Part shown: in pieces, positions 18,162-27,697 of the stretch | Layout: each line of letters begins with the position of its first letter | How positions within the stretch are numbered: position 1 is the stretch's first letter | Assembly: GCA_015060685.1 (NCBI GenBank) | Contig: SUXZ01000007.1 | Location: 1 to 64,000, forward strand | Direction: 5' to 3' | From: Mediterranea massiliensis | GTDB lineage: Bacteria; Bacteroidota; Bacteroidia; Bacteroidales; Bacteroidaceae | DNA: 64,000 bases | Notes under the pieces: generated by a model | The model's input: only the letters and a program-made list of their open reading frames with translations | What the model was told of the DNA's origin: nothing | Databases searched by the model: none | Program-made: the position numbers and the translations under genes

Positions 18162-18198
18162 TGCACTAAAGCGTAATGTGCGCTTAAACGAAAAGGAA

Positions 18199-19152
18199 AT
18201 GAGAGTTATAGATTTAATTCATAGTAATAAGCATACCGCATTCTCGTTTGAGATTTTGCCACCTATCAAGGGTACTGGTATTGACAAATTGTATCAGGGA
18301 ATTGATGTGTTGAGGGAATTCGATCCAAAATACATCAACATCACTACGCACAGAAGTGAATATGTATATCAAGAACTTGGCAACGGGTTGTTTCAACGCA
18401 ATCGGTTGAGAAGAAGACCTTGTACGGTGTCGGTTGCTGCTGCTATTCAGAATAAGTATGGCATAACGGTTGTTCCGCATGTGTTGTGTAGCGGATTTAC
18501 TCCTGAGGACACAGAATATGAGTTGCTCGATTTGCAATTCCTGGGAATTACCGATCTGCTGGTTTTGCGTGGAGATAAGGCAAAGCATGAGGCTACCTTC
18601 ACGCCCGAACCGGGTGGTCATAGCCATGCCATTGAACTTCAAGAGCAGATAAATCGTTTCAACCAGGGTATTTTTGTTGATGGCTCGGAGATGAAGGTGA
18701 CGAACACACCATTTTCGTATGGTGTAGCATGCTATCCGGAGAAACATGAAGAGGCTCCTAACATGGAAACCGATTTGTATTGGTTGAAAAGAAAACAGGA
18801 AACGGGTGCAGAGTATGCTGTTACTCAGTTGTTTTATGATAATAAGAAATATTTTGCTTTCGTCGAGATGGCAAGAAAGCAGGGTATAACCATACCGATA
18901 ATCCCGGGGATAAAACCTTTTAAGAAACTTTCGCAACTTAGCATGATTCCGAAGACGTTCAAGGTTGATATTCCTGAAGAATTGACAAGAGAGGCGTTGA
19001 AGTGCAAGAACGATGATGAGGCGCAACAACTGGGTGTGGAATGGTGCGTAAAACAATGTAAGGAGCTAATTGCAAATGGAGTGCCAAGTTTGCATTTCTA
19101 TTCGGTTGGTGCCATTGATAGTATTGCGCAAGTAGCCAAAAATATTTTTTAG
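18199..19152 (+). CDS. metF: 5,10-methylenetetrahydrofolate reductase
   Basis: FAD enzyme that reduces methylene-THF to methyl-THF for methionine synthesis. 317 aa from ATG at 18199; a GTG seven codons upstream is in frame, but the ATG gives the usual start MRVIDLI and is preceded by AAAAGGAA. Typical motifs: AFSFEILPP at the N-terminus, NITTHRS, LRGD, and TQLFYDN with PIIPGIKP. Complete. Followed by holB after 32 bp that carry a 22-bp duplicated unit. Confidence 0.94.
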   Translation: MRVIDLIHSNKHTAFSFEILPPIKGTGIDKLYQGIDVLREFDPKYINITTHRSEYVYQELGNGLFQRNRLRRRPCTVSVAAAIQNKYGITVVPHVLCSGFTPEDTEYELLDLQFLGITDLLVLRGDKAKHEATFTPEPGGHSHAIELQEQINRFNQGIFVDGSEMKVTNTPFSYGVACYPEKHEEAPNMETDLYWLKRKQETGAEYAVTQLFYDNKKYFAFVEMARKQGITIPIIPGIKPFKKLSQLSMIPKTFKVDIPEELTREALKCKNDDEAQQLGVEWCVKQCKELIANGVPSLHFYSVGAIDSIAQVAKNIF

Positions 19153-19196
19153 TTAAGGGAAAATAAATTTAGTCTTAAGGGAAAATGTTTGGGTTT
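19153..19196. repeat. Two 22-bp units between metF and holB
   Basis: TTAAGGGAAAAT occurs at 19153-19164 and again at 19175-19186, exactly 22 bp apart. The second copy contains the first two bases of the holB start codon (ATG at 19185). The same element followed by G is at 51264-51276, and a variant is at 62325. Confidence 0.7.
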
Positions 19197-20318
19197 AATG
19201 AAGTAGTCGGACATGAAGCAATAAAGCAACGCATCAAACAAGATGTGTTGAATGGGCGCATGCCTCATGCTTTGATGTTTACTGGCCCATCGGGTGTGGG
19301 AAAATTGCCGATGGCATTGGCATTGGCAAGATATTTGTCCTGTCCGAACCGTACTACTGAAGATGCTTGTGGAGCATGTCCGTCGTGCAGAAAGTGGGAA
19401 AAGCTTGCCCATCCGGATGTACATTTTGTTTTCCCATTCTTAAAACGACCGAAGAAAGAGGTGTGCAACGACTTCCTTCCTGAATGGCGCGAATTGTTGA
19501 TGACGATGCCTTATTTTGAGATGAACGATTTTCTCGATGCAATCAATGCTTCAAATGGTCAACCGGTTATTTATGGAAAAGAGAGTGATGAAATAAATAA
19601 GAAATTAAGCCTGAAAAGCAGTGAAGGCGGCGCAAAGGTCGTTGTGTTTTGGTTGCCCGAGAAAATGAACGCAACAAGCGCAAACAAACTGCTTAAACTG
19701 ATAGAAGAACCACCGGCAGCCACCTATTTTATCTTGGTTAGCAACGATGTGGAAAAAGTCCTTCCGACAATCGTGAGCCGTACTCAACAGATTCGGATAC
19801 CTCCCATCGCAAAGCAAGACATAATGATTGCCTTGCAAGAGCGTTACTCGCTCTCGCCCTCAGATAGCGGACAGATTGCACATATAGCAATGGGCAGCTT
19901 TGTAAAAGCCTTGCAAACCATACATCTGAACGAGGAAAACGAACGGAATTTCGAACGCTTTGTCGGCATCATGCGTGCATCATATGCCCGTAGAATACAA
20001 GATATGCGCGCTTGGAGTGAAGATATGGCTGCATCGGGACGCGAAAGCGGGAAGAACTTCTTGCAATATGCCCAGCGGATGATGCGAGAAAGCTTTATCA
20101 GCAATCTTAGGCAAGGCGAGATGAACTATATGAATAAACCCGAACAGAACTTTACCGTAAGGTTTGCTCCGTTCATCAACGAAAAAAACATAATAGAAAT
20201 ATCAGAAGAGCTGCAGCTCGCCGAAAAACATATAGAGCAAAATGTAAACGGGAAGATGGTTTTCTTTGATTTGGCCTTGAAGCTTACCGTATTGCTTAAA
20301 AAAGGAATAACCTCTTGA
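19185..20318 (+). CDS. holB: DNA polymerase III delta' subunit
   Basis: Clamp-loader subunit, 377 aa. N-terminal AAA+ domain with a P-loop-like GPSGVGK at residues 34-40, but the next residue is Leu41 instead of Ser/Thr, so ATP hydrolysis is doubtful, as known for delta' subunits. A zinc module is formed by Cys53, Cys62, Cys65 and Cys68. EEPPAATYFILVSN and SRTQQIR follow, matching the sensor 1 and SRC regions. The start lies within a repeated TTAAGGGAAAATG element. Confidence 0.92.
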   Translation: MFGFNEVVGHEAIKQRIKQDVLNGRMPHALMFTGPSGVGKLPMALALARYLSCPNRTTEDACGACPSCRKWEKLAHPDVHFVFPFLKRPKKEVCNDFLPEWRELLMTMPYFEMNDFLDAINASNGQPVIYGKESDEINKKLSLKSSEGGAKVVVFWLPEKMNATSANKLLKLIEEPPAATYFILVSNDVEKVLPTIVSRTQQIRIPPIAKQDIMIALQERYSLSPSDSGQIAHIAMGSFVKALQTIHLNEENERNFERFVGIMRASYARRIQDMRAWSEDMAASGRESGKNFLQYAQRMMRESFISNLRQGEMNYMNKPEQNFTVRFAPFINEKNIIEISEELQLAEKHIEQNVNGKMVFFDLALKLTVLLKKGITS

Positions 20319-20384
20319 AACTAAATATAAAATGATGTTTTGAACGCTTATAGCAATAATTGAATATAAAGTAAAACAGAATAT

Positions 20385-21515
20385 ATGGATTATAAACTTC
20401 ATAACGGAAGCGGCTCGCTATGTAGCGCGAGTTGCGGAAGACAAGATAGACAGCTGAATACCTACGATTGGTTGGCAGATATACCAGGCAATGCAGACGA
20501 TAATCTCTGGGTGGAAGTTCAGTTCAAGAATACAAGAAAAGGTTACTATAAGAACTCCAACCAGATTCCTCTGCAAAAAGGTGATGTGGTTGCCGTAGAG
20601 GCGACTCCTGGTCATGATATCGGTGTGGTGACGCTCACCGGAAGATTGGTGCCGTTACAGATGAAGAAAGCCAACTTGAAGTCCATTGAAGACTTGAAAC
20701 GTATCTATCGCAAAGCAAAGCAGGTGGATATGGAAAAGTATTACGAAGCAAAAGAGCGCGAACACGACACAATGATTCGGGCGCGTCAGATTGCTTTGAG
20801 TTTGCAACTCGATATGAAGATTGGTGATGTGGAATATCAAGGAGACGGTCAAAAGGCGATATTCTATTATATTGCAGAAGGACGCGTGGACTTCAGACAG
20901 CTTATCAAGGTATTGGCAGAGGTGTTCAGAGTGCGTATCGAGATGAAACAAATCGGAGCTCGTCAAGAAGCAGGTCGTATCGGCGGTATTGGTCCTTGCG
21001 GACGTGAATTGTGTTGCTCGACATGGATGACTAACTTCATCTCTGTATCCACAAGTGCTGCAAGATTCCAAGATATCTCTTTGAACCCGCAGAAGTTAGC
21101 TGGACAATGTGCAAAGCTAAAGTGCTGCTTGAACTACGAAGTGGATTGCTATGTGGAAGCACAAAAGCGCTTGCCAAGCAAAGAGATTTCATTACTTACC
21201 AAAGATTCCGAGTATTTCTTCTTTAAAGCCGATATTTTAAGCGGTTCAATCTCTTATTCAACAGATAAACATATCCCTGCAAACATACAAACCATAACTG
21301 CAAAGAGGGCTTTTGAAGTCATCTCAATGAATAAGCGCGGTGTAAAGCCAGATGAGTTGAGCGAGAGCGTTGCAGATAATGCAAAACAAAAGCCGGTAGA
21401 TTTGGTAGAGCAAGAAAGTCTGACTCGTTTCGACCGTGCCCGTAATCCTAAGAATAAGAAAAAGAAGAAGAATCATAAACCGTCGGGAGCAAAGGGAGGA
21501 AAGAACAATCAATAA
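20385..21515 (+). CDS. ricT: PSP1 domain protein, RicT-like
   Basis: 376 aa. N-terminal Cys cluster CSASCGR, a PSP1 C-terminal domain region at about 80-190 (DLKRIYRKAKQVD to RVEMKQIG-like text), then IGPCGRELCCSTW and GQCAKLKCCLNY, Cys motifs conserved in RicT/YaaT proteins. In Bacillus subtilis RicT works with RicA and RicF, binds an Fe-S cluster and aids RNase Y-dependent RNA maturation; whether this holds in Bacteroidota is unknown. The tail after residue 325 is Lys/Asn-rich and probably disordered. It lies 9 bp before gldH, a common pairing in this phylum. Confidence 0.9.
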   Translation: MDYKLHNGSGSLCSASCGRQDRQLNTYDWLADIPGNADDNLWVEVQFKNTRKGYYKNSNQIPLQKGDVVAVEATPGHDIGVVTLTGRLVPLQMKKANLKSIEDLKRIYRKAKQVDMEKYYEAKEREHDTMIRARQIALSLQLDMKIGDVEYQGDGQKAIFYYIAEGRVDFRQLIKVLAEVFRVRIEMKQIGARQEAGRIGGIGPCGRELCCSTWMTNFISVSTSAARFQDISLNPQKLAGQCAKLKCCLNYEVDCYVEAQKRLPSKEISLLTKDSEYFFFKADILSGSISYSTDKHIPANIQTITAKRAFEVISMNKRGVKPDELSESVADNAKQKPVDLVEQESLTRFDRARNPKNKKKKKNHKPSGAKGGKNNQ

Positions 21516-21524
21516 GACCCGGCT

Positions 21525-21983
21525 ATGAGAAAGATTCTTATTGCACTTTCACTTGTTTGTCTGTTCGCCTCTTGCGGTAATAGACAAACTTACTTGCATA
21601 CTTATCAAGCTATTCCCAATGATGGTTGGCATGTGGCAGATTCATTGTTTTTCCCGATTCCTGTACAAGTAAACGATACGAATTTTAATGCGCAGTTGGA
21701 GGTTAGGCATCATGTAAATTATAACTATAAGAATCTTCCATTGTTAGTAGAGTGTGTTCAGCAAAACACAGGCTCTGTCCTTTCTACGGATACTATCAAT
21801 ATGGTGTTGATGGATGATTCTGGTAATTGGTTAGGAAAAGGCATCGGTCGTTTGTTGCAGTTGGAATCGCCATTAGGAACATTACATATAGCTAAGGCGG
21901 ATACTTGCCAAGTGCGAGTTATGCATCTTAATCCGGATTCATTGCTTGGCGGGATTAGCGATGTGGGTTTACGTCTATACTAA
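21525..21983 (+). CDS. gldH: Gliding motility-type lipoprotein GldH
   Basis: 152 aa lipoprotein: signal peptide with lipobox FASC (Cys17). The mature part starts with the GldH-like stretch YQAIPNDGWHVADSLFF and has MVLMDDSGNWLGKGIG. GldH is required for gliding in Flavobacterium but is kept in non-motile Bacteroidales, where its role is unknown. It follows ricT by 9 bp. Its 3' end overlaps the 3' end of rodA on the other strand by 9 bp, with no terminator between them. Confidence 0.9.
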   Translation: MRKILIALSLVCLFASCGNRQTYLHTYQAIPNDGWHVADSLFFPIPVQVNDTNFNAQLEVRHHVNYNYKNLPLLVECVQQNTGSVLSTDTINMVLMDDSGNWLGKGIGRLLQLESPLGTLHIAKADTCQVRVMHLNPDSLLGGISDVGLRLY

Positions 21984-23432
21984 TCGTCGGTTTCGTCCGG
22001 CATCTATGCGTAACAAGATAAACAGCAACAGACTGAATCCCCATAATGATGAACCTCCATAGCTGAAGAATGGTAACGGAATACCAATGACTGGAGTTAA
22101 TCCTAATACCATTCCTACATTTATGAATAAGTGGAATAGGAAAATGCTCAAAACAGAATAACTATAGACTCGCCCAAATGTCGTAGGTTGTCGTTCTGCT
22201 ATCGCAATCAGCCGTAGTATTAGTGTTAAGAAGAGTAACAATACAGCTGTAGAGCCAATAAAACCTTGCTCTTCACCTACCGTGCAGAAGATGAAGTCTG
22301 TATCTTGTTCGGGTACATATTTCAGTGAAGTCTGCGTTCCGTTTAGAAATCCTTTCCCGGTTAATCCGCCCGAACCTATCGCAATTTTTGATTGGTTTAC
22401 ATTATATCCTGCTCCTGTAATATCATCTTTCATTCCTAACAATACCTTGATTCGGCTCTGTTGATGAGGCTGCAGAATATCATTAAAGATGTAGTTGCTT
22501 GAATAGAGGAAGATGTTCGATGCTAATGTGAAGACGGCTATATAGAGGTAACTAAGATGCCGCTCCTTGAATGATAGATAAATTAAGTATCCGGCCAAAA
22601 GGATGCATCCTCCTCCTAAGACATATGCTAAGTTGAACGGAATGATGTGTACGGATAGTATGTAACTAAATGCTGTTGTGGCAAGTAGTATGATAGCCAG
22701 ATTCCTTACCAATTTCCATTTCTTATGGTATACACCAATCATGGCTATGCTGAATACCAAAATGAGAAAGATGACGATAAACTCTCCTACAGAAGTAGGT
22801 GTTTCGCCAATCATTGTTTCTGAGAAACGGATGCCTAATACAAAATATATCACAGCACATACCCCTGCAAACAAGATGCTTCCGGACATGCCTTCTCTAT
22901 ATAGCACAAGGATGAAAGCTAAATAGACCAGAGCCGACCCCGTTTCCTTTTGCATGACAATGAGTAGCATTGGCAAAAGAATGATGGCGGCGACTATCAG
23001 CATGTTCTTTTTGTTTTTCAGTGTGAAGTTATATGTGCTCATAAACCTAGCTAATGCAAGCGCCGTTGCAAACTTGGCGAATTCGGCGGGCTGAAGACTG
23101 ACAGGACCTAATATTAGCCATGAGCGAGAACCTTTTGTATCTGGAGCAATGAATATTGTGACGATGAGTAGCGCTATGAGTGCAGCATATATAAGATATG
23201 AAAACATCTCGTAAAAGCTATCTTCTAACATCAGTAAGACAAAGCCCAATCCGAATGAACAGATTATCCAGATAAACTGCTTTCCTGCCCGGGTGGAGAA
23301 GTCCAATAGATTGTGGTCGCTATAGTCATAACTTGCTCCACAAACACTGAACCAACCAAAGGTAATCAATAGTAAATAGATGATGATGGTTACCCAGTCT
23401 AACGATTTCCAGATATTGTCTCTTCCTTTCAT
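21975..23432 (-). CDS. rodA: Peptidoglycan glycosyltransferase RodA
   Basis: SEDS-family polymerase that makes glycan strands for cell elongation, paired with PBP2. 485 aa with about 12 membrane segments. SEDS signatures seen include GSRSWLILGPVSLQPAEFAK, QKETGSALVY, GSGGLTGKGFLNGTQTSLKYVPEQDTDFIF (given in parts) and VIGIPLPFFSYGGSS. Longer than E. coli RodA because of extra segments in the middle, as is usual in Bacteroidota. It starts on the last base of the mrdA stop, so it is tightly coupled. Confidence 0.95.
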   Translation of the reverse strand: MKGRDNIWKSLDWVTIIIYLLLITFGWFSVCGASYDYSDHNLLDFSTRAGKQFIWIICSFGLGFVLLMLEDSFYEMFSYLIYAALIALLIVTIFIAPDTKGSRSWLILGPVSLQPAEFAKFATALALARFMSTYNFTLKNKKNMLIVAAIILLPMLLIVMQKETGSALVYLAFILVLYREGMSGSILFAGVCAVIYFVLGIRFSETMIGETPTSVGEFIVIFLILVFSIAMIGVYHKKWKLVRNLAIILLATTAFSYILSVHIIPFNLAYVLGGGCILLAGYLIYLSFKERHLSYLYIAVFTLASNIFLYSSNYIFNDILQPHQQSRIKVLLGMKDDITGAGYNVNQSKIAIGSGGLTGKGFLNGTQTSLKYVPEQDTDFIFCTVGEEQGFIGSTAVLLLFLTLILRLIAIAERQPTTFGRVYSYSVLSIFLFHLFINVGMVLGLTPVIGIPLPFFSYGGSSLWGFSLLLFILLRIDAGRNRRLV

Positions 23433-25297
23433 TATCGTTCTTCGTTCGAATAGTAAATTACGCGATTACTGAACTCTTCGGCAAGCTTCTCGTTTTCGGG
23501 CGATAGCTTGCCGTGCAAATATTGGTCCATCATAATTGCTCCAATAGGCACGCCATAGGTGGCTCCAAAACCTCCGTTCTCTACATATACGGCAATGGCA
23601 ATCTTAGGATTGTCCATAGGCGCAAAGCCCATGAATACAGAGTGGTCTTTGCCGCGGTTTTGTGCTGTTCCTGTCTTGCCGCAGGCTTCGACGTCAGGCA
23701 GTATAGTGCTTACTAAGCGGCAGGTAGCTCCTGCACTGCTGCCGGTAACCGCTGCTCTCATACCTTCTACAATGCTTTCGTAGTAGTGAGAATCGATGCT
23801 TGTCTGTCTTGGAAAACGATAGAGGCTATCCAATTCATTGTCTTCAATCTCTTTTACGACGTGTGGCGTAATGAAGTGTCCGCGATTTGCAATGGTTGCA
23901 GCAAGGTTGGCAATCTGTAATGGGGTAGCTGTTATTTCACCTTGTCCGATAGAGATACTTATAATGGTGAGTCCATTCCATGAACCGCGATAGGCTCTGT
24001 CGTAGAATTGTGCATTCGGAATAAATCCACGTTGCTCTCCAGGAAGGTCAACGCCCAGCCGATATCCAAATCCTTGCGATACCATGTGGTCTTTCCATAC
24101 AGTCAATGCATTCTGTACGGTATTGTATTTGTCGTCACCAATCATGCGGAACAATCCCCAACAGAAATAGGAGTTGCAGGAAGTTGCTATTGCCGGTATT
24201 AGGGAAACCGGTGAAGAGTGGGCGTGACATCCAACCCGGAGATTCCGATAATTGAATCCTCCCGAGCAAGGATATAATGTTGAGTTCTCGTTTACGATGC
24301 CTTCGTGCAGAAAGGTTAGCCCTTGCGCTGTTTTGAAAGTTGAGCCGGGAGGGTATGTACCCATAATTGCTCTGTTCAGCAATGGTTTTCTTTTGTCTTG
24401 TTGCAGCAGTTTGTGATTTTTTCCGCGTTGGCGTCCCAACATTAAATCGGGGTTGAATGTAGGAGCCGATACCATACAAAGTATTTCGCCGGTTGACGGC
24501 TCTATGGCAACAATAGCACCAATCTTGTTTTGCATCAGCCGTTCTCCCAACTGCTGCAATTTAATGTCTATTCCTAAAGTCAGGTTTTTCCCGGGTATGG
24601 ATGCTCTGTCGTTTGCACCATCATTATATCTTCCTTGGATGCGTCCATGAGCATCTCTAAGGAGGATTTCCACTCCTTTCTCTCCTCGTAAGTATTGCTC
24701 GTATGATTTTTCTACACCTTGTTGGCCGGCATAATCTCCGCGAACATAATAGTTGTCTTTCTCAATATCTTTCTGTGAAACCTCGCCGATGTCGCCAAGG
24801 ATGTGTCCGGCCGCATTGTACGAATATTGGCGTATGGTTCTTCTTTGTATTGAGAAGCCGGGATATTTGAATAGTTTTTCCTGAAAGATGCCGCACTCCT
24901 CGGCTGATAGTTGGGTAAGGAATACTTGTGGAGTATATCTTGAGTAGCCGGGATTCAATCTTCTGTTCTTGACATCCTTCATCCGCTTTTCGAACTGCTC
25001 GATGCTGATGCCTAACGTTTCGCAAAAATCCAGTGTGTCCAATTCGCTGATTTCGCGCGGAATGAACATGATGTCGTAGGCCGGTTGGTTAAAAACCAAT
25101 AGTTCTCCGTTGCGGTCGTAGATGGCTCCTCGCGAGGGATACTTCGTGCGGTGCAGGAAGGCGTTGCTTTCGGCCTTTTCCTTGTAATTGGACAGAATCT
25201 GTAGGTTGAACAATCGGATACAATACACCAATACAATGAGAATGGCTATTCCTCCGATTACATATTTCCGCTTTTCTAAAGTATAGTCTTTCTTCAT
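23432..25297 (-). CDS. mrdA: Penicillin-binding protein 2 (elongation transpeptidase)
   Basis: D,D-transpeptidase of the elongasome, 621 aa. An N-terminal transmembrane anchor (about residues 11-30) is followed by the PBP dimerisation domain and the transpeptidase domain. Catalytic motifs: STFK with Ser319 and Lys322, SCN with Ser373, and KTG (CGKTGTAQN) near residue 540. It shares one base with mreD before it and one with rodA after it. Target of mecillinam-like beta-lactams in related bacteria. Confidence 0.95.
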   Translation of the reverse strand: MKKDYTLEKRKYVIGGIAILIVLVYCIRLFNLQILSNYKEKAESNAFLHRTKYPSRGAIYDRNGELLVFNQPAYDIMFIPREISELDTLDFCETLGISIEQFEKRMKDVKNRRLNPGYSRYTPQVFLTQLSAEECGIFQEKLFKYPGFSIQRRTIRQYSYNAAGHILGDIGEVSQKDIEKDNYYVRGDYAGQQGVEKSYEQYLRGEKGVEILLRDAHGRIQGRYNDGANDRASIPGKNLTLGIDIKLQQLGERLMQNKIGAIVAIEPSTGEILCMVSAPTFNPDLMLGRQRGKNHKLLQQDKRKPLLNRAIMGTYPPGSTFKTAQGLTFLHEGIVNENSTLYPCSGGFNYRNLRVGCHAHSSPVSLIPAIATSCNSYFCWGLFRMIGDDKYNTVQNALTVWKDHMVSQGFGYRLGVDLPGEQRGFIPNAQFYDRAYRGSWNGLTIISISIGQGEITATPLQIANLAATIANRGHFITPHVVKEIEDNELDSLYRFPRQTSIDSHYYESIVEGMRAAVTGSSAGATCRLVSTILPDVEACGKTGTAQNRGKDHSVFMGFAPMDNPKIAIAVYVENGGFGATYGVPIGAIMMDQYLHGKLSPENEKLAEEFSNRVIYYSNEER

Positions 25298-25797
25298 CAG
25301 TGCCTCCTCACTTCTTCAAGAGCGAAGATAAAGGCGGTTGACAAAAGGGTGCAACTGCCTATACGAAGTAACAAATCGCCCCAGTGGACCAGTGAGAAGT
25401 ACTCGATTGAGAGTAGGCATGTGTGATGTATCAAGATGCAGATGAGTGCATATTTGATGAATGAAAAGATTCCGATTGTCTTGAATGAAGGCTGAATGAT
25501 GTCGAACGTCTCGCGGGGAAGATATAGTTTCAAGATAGATGGCCGCACAAATGCTAATAGTACCGAGGCTGATGCGTGCATGCCCGGTGTATCGGAAAAC
25601 ATGTCAATGGTCAATCCTAAGAAGAAAGCCCATAACATGGATTCGTTGCGGCTGATGTTCGATTCGAATGTCAGAATCAGGAATATGTAGATGTAGGGGG
25701 TAGCATAACCGAACAGATGGATATGATTCAGTAGGATGACTTGAATGAATATCAAGCCAAAAAACCAGCATATTCGATTTATATACGTGTGAATCAT
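25297..25797 (-). CDS. mreD: Rod shape-determining protein MreD
   Basis: 166 aa, very hydrophobic, with five or six membrane helices. The central GLTIDMFSDTPGMHASASVLLAF is the most MreD-like stretch. It is identified as much by its place between mreC and mrdA as by sequence. It overlaps mreC by 4 bp and is a member of the elongasome that links MreC to PBP2/RodA. Confidence 0.9.
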   Translation of the reverse strand: MIHTYINRICWFFGLIFIQVILLNHIHLFGYATPYIYIFLILTFESNISRNESMLWAFFLGLTIDMFSDTPGMHASASVLLAFVRPSILKLYLPRETFDIIQPSFKTIGIFSFIKYALICILIHHTCLLSIEYFSLVHWGDLLLRIGSCTLLSTAFIFALEEVRRH

Positions 25798-26633
25798 TCG
25801 GTACTTTCCTCCAATAATTTCTGTTCTTCAATACCTTCTCGCGCAAGGATGTGTACGTTTCTCAGTTGCCCGAAGTCGGTAGCCAACTTAATCTTCAGCA
25901 AGTACGACAATCCGTCGTTTGTATCGTTGGCCTCTTCGATGACTCCCACCATGATGCCTTCGGGAAATACTGTAGAGAAGCCGCTTGTAACAATGGTGTC
26001 TCCAATAGCAAATTCGGCATGTCGTGGCAAGTCCTTCAAGTAGGCATATCGTGAATCTCCGTTTTCCCATTGCAGGAATCCGAAGTAGTCGTTTCCTGCT
26101 ATTTTACAACTAAGATTCGATTTGCTGCTGAGCAAGGATATTACTAAAGAGTAGTGGGGCGATGTCTTATAAACAATACCCACTACTCCGTTAGGTCCTA
26201 TAACACCCATGTCGGGTTTGATGCCGGCAATGGCTCCTTGATTCAGCGTGATGTAGTTGTCTGCCCTGTTCAGGCTGTTCTTGATGACCGTAGCCTTGCG
26301 TGCCTGAAACATGGATGTTGCCGTTTCTGCAGGCCAATTCATTCCGACAGATGCTTCCTCCATATCCTTCAGCCGGTTTTCGGCTAATACCAATTGCTGT
26401 TCTAACCAGATATTCCTTTCCATCAGTACTTCGTTTTGCTGTTGTAAATCGAAATAAGAGGTTACTGTTCTTGTTGCTTCGTAGATTTTTCCTACAACTA
26501 CATTGGTCGATGAAAAGAACCGGCTATGCTGGTAGTTGTTGAAACTGAAAAGCAACAAGAAACACACCCCTTGCAACAGTACGAATACGATGCAATGGTT
26601 ATAGCGAAAGAGGAAGTTCAGCAGGTTTCTCAT
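25794..26633 (-). CDS. mreC: Rod shape-determining protein MreC
   Basis: 279 aa bitopic protein: an N-terminal transmembrane helix (about residues 12-30), a coiled coil (about 62-95, EVLMERNIWLEQQLVLAENRLKD region) and a C-terminal periplasmic beta domain with NQGAIAGIKPDMGVIGPNGVVG. It binds PBP2 and organises the elongasome in other bacteria. It overlaps mreB and mreD by 4 bp each. Confidence 0.94.
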   Translation of the reverse strand: MRNLLNFLFRYNHCIVFVLLQGVCFLLLFSFNNYQHSRFFSSTNVVVGKIYEATRTVTSYFDLQQQNEVLMERNIWLEQQLVLAENRLKDMEEASVGMNWPAETATSMFQARKATVIKNSLNRADNYITLNQGAIAGIKPDMGVIGPNGVVGIVYKTSPHYSLVISLLSSKSNLSCKIAGNDYFGFLQWENGDSRYAYLKDLPRHAEFAIGDTIVTSGFSTVFPEGIMVGVIEEANDTNDGLSYLLKIKLATDFGQLRNVHILAREGIEEQKLLEESTE

Positions 26634-27652
26634 CTCATCAAGAACGAGAATCTTTCTACATTCTTCAGTGCGATACCTGTTCCCTTGGCCACGGCGCGTA
26701 GAGGATCTTCGGCGATGTGGAAAGGAATGTTAATCTTGTCGGTCAAACGCTTGTCGAGTCCACGAAGCAGTGCTCCACCACCTGCCAGGTAGATGCCGTT
26801 GTGTACAATGTCGGCATACAGTTCGGGCGGTGTCTTTTCCAATGCGCTGAGCACGGCTGTTTCGATGCGCGAGATGGATTTGTCCAAGCAGTGTGCTATT
26901 TCCTGGTAGCATACAGGTACTTCCATCGGCAATGCGGTGATGCGGTTCGGGCCATATACGATGAAGTCTTCGGGGGCATCTTCGCCGAGGTCGGTCAGTG
27001 CGGCACCTACGTTTATCTTGATGCGCTCGGCCATACGTTCGCTGACGCGTACGTTGTGTTGGCGGCTCATGTACTCTTGGATGTCGGCGGTAAGGTCGTC
27101 GCCGGCGGTCTTGATGGAGTTGTTGCTGACGATACCTCCCAATGAGATGACGGCAATTTCGGTTGTACCGCCACCTATATCCACCACCATGTTTCCTTCG
27201 GGCGCTTCTACGTCAACGCCGATACCGATGGCTGCTGCCATCGGTTCGAAGATGAGGTAAACGTCGCGTCCGCCGGCATGTTCGGCCGAGTCGCGTACGG
27301 CACGAAGTTCTACTTCGGTACTTCCCGATGGTACGCCGATAACCATTCTCATGGATGGTGAGAAGAGTCGTCCGCGGTTGTTTACCATCTTGATGAGGCC
27401 GCGAATCATCTGCTCGCAAGCGTTAAAGTCGGCAATTACACCTTCGCGCAAGGGGCGTATGGTTCGTATGTTTTCGTGGGTTTTTCCGTCCATCAGTTTG
27501 GCTTTTTGTCCCACGGCAATCATTTTGTCTGTTCTTCTGTCGAGGGCAACCACCGATGGCTCGTCAACCACCACCTTCCCGTCGCTGATGATGACGGTAT
27601 TGGCGGTGCCCAAGTCCATTGCTATTTCTTGTGTAAAAGAGAATAATCCCAT
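26630..27652 (-). CDS. mreB: Rod shape-determining protein MreB
   Basis: Bacterial actin that guides lateral wall synthesis, 340 aa. Phosphate-1 motif DLGTANT (residues 13-19), IGVPSG, and the second phosphate loop VDIGGGTTEIAV followed by LAGGGALL. Complete. First gene of the mreBCD-mrdA-rodA group. 43 bases separate it from purH upstream, with no -7 box seen there, so it is probably read from the purH promoter. Confidence 0.96.
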   Translation of the reverse strand: MGLFSFTQEIAMDLGTANTVIISDGKVVVDEPSVVALDRRTDKMIAVGQKAKLMDGKTHENIRTIRPLREGVIADFNACEQMIRGLIKMVNNRGRLFSPSMRMVIGVPSGSTEVELRAVRDSAEHAGGRDVYLIFEPMAAAIGIGVDVEAPEGNMVVDIGGGTTEIAVISLGGIVSNNSIKTAGDDLTADIQEYMSRQHNVRVSERMAERIKINVGAALTDLGEDAPEDFIVYGPNRITALPMEVPVCYQEIAHCLDKSISRIETAVLSALEKTPPELYADIVHNGIYLAGGGALLRGLDKRLTDKINIPFHIAEDPLRAVAKGTGIALKNVERFSFLMR

Positions 27653-27660
27653 TTCTTGAA

Positions 27661-27697
27661 TTTAGAATTGAAAATTAAAAATTGAGAATTGCAAATT
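27661..27697. repeat. Heptad AATT array between mreB and purH
   Basis: AATT recurs at 27666, 27673, 27680, 27687 and 27694, exactly 7 bases apart, in the 43-base gap between the two genes. It has no hairpin strong enough to act as a terminator. Confidence 0.65.

Noticed and set aside
18123..18198. S-adenosylmethionine riboswitch before metF
   Set aside because: Only about 35 bases separate the -7 box from the ATG, too short for such a fold, and no conserved core was seen.
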